In this document: piece by piece, positions 62,601 to 64,000 of the stretch
Layout: each line of letters opens with the position of its first letter
How positions within the stretch are numbered: the first letter of the stretch is position 1
Source of the DNA: Latrodectus hesperus
Taxonomy: Eukaryota > Arthropoda > Arachnida > Araneae > Theridiidae
Reading direction: 5' to 3'
DNA: 64,000 bases
NCBI GenBank assembly: GCA_037975125.1
Contig: CM075853.1
Coordinates: 88,484,395-88,548,394 of the forward strand
Program-made: the position numbers and the translations under genes
Notes under the pieces: generated by a model
Databases searched by the model: none
The model's input: only the letters and a program-made list of their open reading frames with translations
What the model was told of the DNA's origin: nothing

Positions 62601-63679
62601 GCTGCTAAAGAAGATATATATCACCTTTTAAAAGCTTAAACAAAATATTATAAATTTTTTTGTTAACAACCTGCTTTTTTGGCTGTAATACTACTAATAT
62701 TCATACTCAAAACTAAATGTTTACATTATATTTAAAACAGAAATAGGAACTTATATTTTTGATAACTACCATGAAACAGCTCCTTTGTTGACAAACTAGT
62801 TGGCCAATTCTGTTTTAACAATATTTACTGTCAACTCCCGACGTGAAGATTGTTCTGGCAGCAAATCCTCCCGCCCTGTTATAGTTGTGTCTTCAAAATT
62901 TACACTGTCTTTTTCTCGCACGAATATTGGACTACTTTTTACTGTCCACAATAAAAGTTGTTCAATGTAAAATATTATTGTCATAATAAAATACGATTGA
63001 CGATTTTGTGTGAAAGAGGCCTTATCAATCAGTCATAAAATTTGGTTTGTTGTAACTAAAGAGCAATCTATTTTCATAATTAAGTTCAAAGAAAATTTCT
63101 TTTTATCATATCTTATATATATTTTTAATTTACTGCAAGAGCTTTGTTCGATGTAATTGACATGATCTTTAGAAATGTTTTCACTACTGAATGTTATTTA
63201 TAATCTATTCTCAACTAGTATTAGCTAAGAAAAATTTTGGTTTTTAATTTGGTTATTAAATAAATTTTTTGTTACCTCAGCTATGTAACATTTAAGTTCA
63301 TATCATTTTAAGATGTAACATGTCTTATATAGAATTTTTTTTCATTAAAAAAAATTAAGTATCTGTTTTGAATTATTTCCACAATATTAGATAGTGCTTT
63401 ATTTTTACTTTAAAAAACTTTCTGTTTAGTTTCCAGATAATAGGTGATATATGTTATCCATTATATAAAATACTTCATTTTCTTAAAATCTATAAATGTA
63501 TATAATTTGCAGGAAGACCACCACCAGATGAAATTGATGTACTTAAAAATCAAGTTTTGCTTTTACACAATTTGGTGTTATTTGAAAGACATCGTAAAAA
63601 TACTCATAGTGAACGAAATAGAAGAATTTTTGGTAGAGCTAAAAGAATGAGGATGCAAGAAGAATATGTTGAAGCTTTG
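28954..63679 (+). CDS. TSC1: TSC1 (hamartin) orthologue, 12 coding exons, 3' end outside window
   Basis: Exons: 28954-29095, 30701-30804, 32064-32216, 35906-36050, 36858-37024, 40069-40142, 46380-46507, 48269-48412, 53040-53122, 54057-54102, 57688-58407, 63513-63679. They sum to 2073 nt (691 codons) and every GT-AG junction keeps the frame. Diagnostic hamartin blocks appear in the right order: an N-terminal helical domain with FHRLYGM.PCNF, then HP.LVT, a W-K..HD block, WSP, IQQG, DWTHFGG and PP.DEI..L..Q.LLLHN. Hamartin is the scaffold of the TSC complex (with TSC2 and TBC1D7), which inhibits Rheb and mTORC1 at the lysosome. The coiled coil that binds TSC2 starts about where the window ends. 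The stretch from residue 300 to 600 is poorly conserved, as expected for this family. The orthology call is from motif recognition, not a database search. Confidence 0.9.
29432..29508. repeat. (TA)n microsatellite in TSC1 intron 1
   Basis: An uninterrupted run of about 38 TA units. Confidence 0.95.
29978..30148 (+). repeat. tRNA-related SINE, family A copy in TSC1 intron 1
   Basis: Head caactgaatgattagtgc, box B-like gtctcaaatcccacc, body ggatgtttgtagtgtttacg, atccactttaa and taggtcctggtcc, and tail catgcaaaaaatgaac plus gagcaacaaacc. Inserted in the sense orientation. Confidence 0.75.
30701..30804 (+). CDS. TSC1: TSC1 coding exon 2 (residues 48-82)
   Basis: A polypyrimidine tract and ttttttttag precede the exon; it ends in phase 0 before gtaatg. 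The peptide contains LLYNLIDFYV and ALEILLHVKDPHEK, matching the hamartin block with L-V-DYY and L-EPHDK. It is part of the N-terminal helical repeat domain. Confidence 0.92.
31570..31765 (+). repeat. LINE 3' tail with (CAA)n, TSC1 intron 2
   Basis: The plus strand carries decayed text matching the end of the 16479-16866 element: ggactgtttgggactctctagagagga, then gaaccttatctgactttgtcagac, atttggaggata, and a ccacaacaacaacac tail. A short aatttatt on each side could be the target duplication but is too AT-rich to trust. More diverged than the other copy. Confidence 0.7.
32064..32216 (+). CDS. TSC1: TSC1 coding exon 3 (residues 83-133)
   Basis: The acceptor is atctatag and the donor gtgagt, with phase 0 at both ends (51 codons). 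The peptide includes HIFDKINEMM, LQLLGNIVYGQPSW and LFHMLK, matching the hamartin stretch LLDRINEY to LLGHVIRLQPSW to LKCLK. Confidence 0.94.
33791..34774. mobile_element. Pogo-like non-autonomous element with TIRs, TSC1 intron 3
   Basis: The left end ccatattttcttgtatataa plus tctgcag is matched in reverse complement at the right end (ctgtattttctattaaataa plus tctgcag). TA dinucleotides flank both ends. About 985 bp. Internal sequence near 34480-34620 is recognisably the reverse complement of 55750-55880, so the element at 55612-56418 is a relative in opposite orientation. No transposase frame is left. Confidence 0.72.
33884..33927. repeat. Perfect 17-bp hairpin inside the pogo-like element
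   Basis: acatataatcttaggca (33884-33900) and its exact reverse complement (33911-33927) enclose a 10-nt loop. Confidence 0.9.
35906..36050 (+). CDS. TSC1: TSC1 coding exon 4 (residues 134-182)
   Basis: The acceptor is tttaattag and the donor gtgagt, in phase 1. The peptide contains LLPMIPHSFG, FDIFSRLAAW and KKP, which match the LPMIP, FDIFGRLSSW and LKKPG motifs of hamartin closely. The preceding intron (3.7 kb) contains a pogo-like non-autonomous element. Confidence 0.95.
36858..37024 (+). CDS. TSC1: TSC1 coding exon 5 (residues 182-237)
   Basis: This is the most conserved block of the gene: YSLFHRLYGMFPCNF followed by LRSFYG, matching YALFHRLYGMYPCNF and LRSHY in human hamartin. The acceptor is ttttccag; the donor is gtatat, a weaker site. 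The exon ends in VIK, and exon 6 continues PMLERVRLHP, so the junction is supported by homology on both sides. Confidence 0.95.
37025..40068 (+). other. TSC1: TSC1 intron 5
   Basis: A 3.0-kb intron. At 37596-37655, aaatgatttagaatgat is directly duplicated. The stretch 37960-39060 is less AT-rich than typical intron here and has several 60-100 codon open frames on both strands. It is probably an old DNA transposon, but I could not assign it. Confidence 0.7.
40069..40142 (+). CDS. TSC1: TSC1 coding exon 6 (residues 238-262)
   Basis: A short 74-nt exon after atttttag that ends in phase 2 before gtaaaa. It encodes PMLERVRLHPLLVTASKEGEL, equivalent to the hamartin [21 protein letters not shown] block. 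It is followed by the largest intron seen here (6.2 kb), which holds at least four inserted elements. Confidence 0.94.
40261..41976 (-). mobile_element. Pogo/Tigger-like DNA transposon with decayed transposase, TSC1 intron 6
   Basis: The left TIR ttgtgttttcctggatataa plus tcc is matched in reverse at the right (right end reads tgttgattttatatctgttc, then aatacag), with TA at 40259-40260 and 41977-41978. About 1.7 kb. On the minus strand 41065-41247 reads KAHLNENVKNVLKS and CRGLTKIFVLI, followed by KLKHALYKNVSSRVLNVAV. This matches the end of the pogo/Tigger DDE domain (PGGLT..LQPLD) and the segment after it. Several stops. Confidence 0.65.
42241..42252 (+). repeat. Target-site duplication, left copy
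   Basis: tatcaatgagtt, identical to 43044-43055 on the other side of the LINE insert. Confidence 0.9.
42253..43043 (-). mobile_element. Internally deleted LINE (5' UTR joined to ORF2 end), TSC1 intron 6, antisense
   Basis: Flanked by 12-bp duplications (42241-42252, 43044-43055). In minus orientation it starts with a GC-rich 5' leader (43043 to about 42620), then an ORF1-like start MTSKPYSGESQEAIPSMTDS, and jumps at about 42551 to the ORF2 C-terminus MGLFQQDPICWKC, HIIYECEAL, NKVGDPSNWN plus stop. It closes with a (GAA)n tail. The ends are intact, so the deletion was present at insertion. Same lineage as 17075-17640. Confidence 0.85.
43044..43055 (+). repeat. Target-site duplication, right copy
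   Basis: tatcaatgagtt, identical to 42241-42252. Confidence 0.9.
44561..44823. repeat. Large foldback (inverted repeat), about 117-bp arms, TSC1 intron 6
   Basis: The arm from 44561 (aattgaagggtttgcttc, aaaaaggaggtagctccatc, cacaatc-like middle, tttggcaccaaaagga) pairs with the arm ending at 44823 almost without mismatch; differences are a few bases around gtgcgaaaa/cacac and near the centre. The loop is about 25-30 nt (around 44678-44704). The minus-strand 80-codon frame across it is a by-product. No TE protein present; probably a foldback/MITE-type element. Confidence 0.9.
45345..45500 (+). repeat. tRNA-related SINE, family A copy, strongly decayed
   Basis: Head ggtggtagctgaaggatta, then attcaacagcttatg and box B-like tgttcaaatcccatg; the tail tttgtacaaaaaattgatt corresponds to gtgcaaaaaatga. 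TSC1 intron 6. Confidence 0.55.
46380..46507 (+). CDS. TSC1: TSC1 coding exon 7 (residues 262-305)
   Basis: The acceptor is gattttacag. The first base completes an Arg codon, followed by WKKMDYHDIIVDCSSISLD, equivalent to the hamartin WKRLETHDVVIECAKISLD block. The donor gtattg at 46508 is preferred over gtaaat at 46515, because only the former leaves phase 1, as exon 8 requires. Confidence 0.9.
46508..48268 (+). other. TSC1: TSC1 intron 7
   Basis: A 1.8-kb intron with a possible MITE (47324-47866) and, within it, a 41-bp tandem duplication of gacaacacacagtatacaca (47386 and 47427). Confidence 0.8.
47324..47866. mobile_element. Possible MITE with imperfect TIRs, TSC1 intron 7
   Basis: The left string tactttccatttcacaggcg (from 47329) and the reverse complement of the right end (tacttttccatttcgccggc, from 47854 leftward) agree over about 25 bp with two gaps, and both lie at abrupt rises in GC. 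About 540 bp, no coding. The target duplication is unclear. Confidence 0.4.
48269..48412 (+). CDS. TSC1: TSC1 coding exon 8 (residues 305-353)
   Basis: The acceptor is tgaagtcacag and the donor gtatgc, phase 1. The exon carries EETIWSP, the counterpart of the hamartin ATLWSPS motif, followed by a Ser/Thr/Pro-rich stretch. It belongs to the poorly conserved central linker. Confidence 0.85.
49203..49416 (+). repeat. tRNA-related SINE, family A, apparently with two heads
   Basis: First head ggcacttgaatatttaatgc with attttaacagttcttgagttc; second head gtggttagcggtctggcat with box B gagtttgaatccctc. One body (gtagtgattaagagtcc, actttaaattgcaagtcctg) and one tail (gtgcaaaaaatgactgttga plus gcaaccaac) follow. 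A dimeric head or a nested insertion would explain it. Confidence 0.6.
51460..52360 (-). pseudogene. Decayed LINE ORF2 end (same lineage as 4460-5085), TSC1 intron 8
   Basis: The minus strand near 51940-52050 reads CHKGYEIIFLWVPSHVDLDSN then DKADAAIKAS, the RNase H WVPSHVG motif. Leftward, after frame changes, come LNELSPWCE-like text near 51730, then FTFFNTDVSTMLDLVGETPY and RNLFDFLKAL near 51580-51640. Stops throughout. The part at 52060-52340 is probably also LINE but barely legible. Confidence 0.65.
53040..53122 (+). CDS. TSC1: TSC1 coding exon 9 (residues 353-380)
   Basis: An 83-nt exon after tgatgcag, with donor gtaaaa, phase 0. It encodes GEWDFKSLIQ followed by an acidic stretch. Its sequence is not diagnostic on its own. 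It is accepted because both splice sites are good and its phase joins exon 8 (phase 1) to exon 10 (phase 0). Confidence 0.78.
53589..53616. repeat. Poly(T) tract, 28 bases, TSC1 intron 9
   Basis: A pure T run, which could be the A tail of an antisense retroinsertion, although no body is recognised to its right. Confidence 0.9.
54057..54102 (+). CDS. TSC1: TSC1 coding exon 10 (residues 381-396)
   Basis: A 46-nt microexon after tgtttttccag, with donor gtatag. It encodes NLKNELDISEKLSSK and ends in phase 1. The sequence has no recognisable homology, but exon 9 (phase 0) cannot join exon 11 (which needs phase 1) without it, so the frame argues for it. An alternative is a different small exon elsewhere in the 4.5 kb between exons 9 and 11. 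Confidence 0.62.
55097..55317 (+). repeat. tRNA-related SINE, family A, decayed and partly duplicated
   Basis: Head ctgaatggtcttcgctcttg matches the 119 copy closely. The body agaatccattttaaattgtg recurs downstream as aaaacctactttaaattgta, so part of the body is present twice. The tail gactgacaaacc is weak. Confidence 0.55.
55612..56418. mobile_element. Pogo-like non-autonomous element with TIRs, TSC1 intron 10
   Basis: The left end accatattttcctgtatgta is matched by the reverse complement of the right end (taccttattttcctgcatag). About 0.8 kb. Internal text (tgtttcataaaataaa, aaacaaatttggtt) is shared in reverse with 33791-34774. A 129-codon open frame on plus (56031-56420) has no recognised domain. 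Confidence 0.65.
57688..57807 (+). repeat. TSC1: 60-bp tandem duplication at the start of TSC1 exon 11
   Basis: Units 57688-57747 and 57748-57807 agree at about 44 of 60 positions by eye and encode LTS..QVLEHSL and LTS..HSLEHSL. Each unit is preceded by tttcag, so the acceptor itself was duplicated (see findings). Confidence 0.85.
57688..58407 (+). CDS. TSC1: TSC1 coding exon 11 (residues 396-636), long central exon
   Basis: A 720-nt exon encoding the divergent central linker and the start of the conserved C-terminal part. It begins with a 60-bp imperfect tandem duplication (57688-57807; each copy has LTS followed by LEHSL). Further on are RYRYFSHCGPPPDLVP, a Ser/Lys-rich region, AYEQLLSAVV, PPELLDAYIQQGSFAH and DTDWTHFGG. 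The last three match hamartin PYDHLFEVAL, EVLDRLIQQG and VDWTHFGG. The donor is gtaatt in phase 1. An internal GTG at 57888 is not a start. Confidence 0.93.
60261..60313. repeat. Perfect 23-bp hairpin, 7-nt loop, TSC1 intron 11
   Basis: The arm 60261-60283 is the exact reverse complement of 60291-60313. Outside it, caatcaata and tatggattg extend the pairing imperfectly. Confidence 0.9.
62134..63021. mobile_element. PIF/Harbinger-type non-autonomous element, TSC1 intron 11
   Basis: The left end ggcctcttttacacaagac and the reverse complement of the right end (ggcctctttcacacaaaatc) form TIRs of about 16 bp or more. TTA flanks both ends (62131-62133, 63022-63024), the 3-bp target duplication of PIF/Harbinger elements. 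888 bp. A 62-codon minus frame near the right end (62796-62984) is not recognised and is too short for a transposase. Confidence 0.75.
63513..63679 (+). CDS. TSC1: TSC1 coding exon 12 (residues 636-691)
   Basis: The acceptor is tataatttgcag and the donor gtaaga. The peptide opens with GRPPPDEIDVLKNQVLLLHN and continues FERHRK, RNRRIF and EEYVEAL. This matches the hamartin entry into the coiled coil (PPSDEI, LRDQLLLLHN, ER.KR, RNRRLL). It ends in phase 0; the remaining coiled-coil exons lie beyond 64000. Confidence 0.95.
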
Positions 63680-64000
63680 GTAAGAAATTTTTTAATGCAT
63701 TCTTTAAAATTTACTATTTAAGCTTCATAATTGGGAAAAAGTGTTACCAATTTCATTCATACTTATAAATGCTTCCATAGTATCTGTTTGAAATTGATGG
63801 AATGATACTTTTCATTTGTACTGTAGTCTCATTTTTTTTGCATGTGTGCTTTACAAATATTAAAATTACAAAAAATTAGTTAGTGAACTTATAACTATAA
63901 AATCCTCCTTTTTTTTGTGAAAAATTATGATGGATAAAAATCGAGTGTGAAAAACAGATTCTCATGTGTGCTAATTTGTATTGTTACATTTAACAGTTTT
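63680..64000 (+). other. TSC1: TSC1 intron 12, continues beyond the window
   Basis: AT-rich intron start after gtaaga. No exon of the downstream coiled coil is seen before the window end. Confidence 0.75.

Larger units (their letters stand above)
58408..63512 (+). other. TSC1: TSC1 intron 11
   Basis: A 5.1-kb intron. It contains a hairpin (60261-60313) and a Harbinger-type element (62134-63021). The remainder is AT-rich; no further exon is required by the frame, because exons 11 and 12 join directly at GG-RPP. Confidence 0.85.

Overview
The window is eukaryotic, strongly AT-rich and full of decayed transposable elements. The retrotransposon RNase H fragments, the tRNA-headed SINEs and the divergence of the one host gene point to an arthropod, most likely an araneomorph spider; this is judged from recalled protein patterns, not from a search.

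The right half (28954 to the window end) holds most of one host gene on the plus strand, a TSC1 (hamartin) orthologue. I could place 12 coding exons whose phases all agree and which encode the first 691 residues. The C-terminal coiled coil lies beyond the window. The start codon is the first triplet after a splice acceptor, so a 5' exon must lie upstream; it was not found with confidence. Hamartin is the scaffold of the TSC1-TSC2-TBC1D7 complex that restrains Rheb and mTORC1 at the lysosome.

The left half (1 to about 28900) has no host gene that I can support. It is a mosaic of repeats: tRNA-related SINEs, 3' ends of at least three LINE lineages, a near-complete DD41D Tc1/mariner element with TIRs (7544-8830), a truncated DD34D mariner (9747-10644), a Ty3/gypsy pol remnant with part of an LTR (12550-14465), a Helitron helicase pseudogene (19070-20330), and several microsatellites, a minisatellite and tandem duplications.

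The TSC1 introns are loaded with insertions: three pogo-like elements with TIRs, a PIF/Harbinger-type element with TTA duplications, an internally deleted LINE with a 12-bp target-site duplication, a 263-bp foldback, SINEs and LINE tails.

The most striking unexplained signals are a long in-register array of heat-shock-element pentamers at 20795-20867 beside the Helitron remnant; a 60-bp duplication at the start of TSC1 exon 11 that copied the splice acceptor and so created an in-frame alternative acceptor; the foldback hairpin in TSC1 intron 6; and a perfect 34-bp hairpin at 21637-21709.
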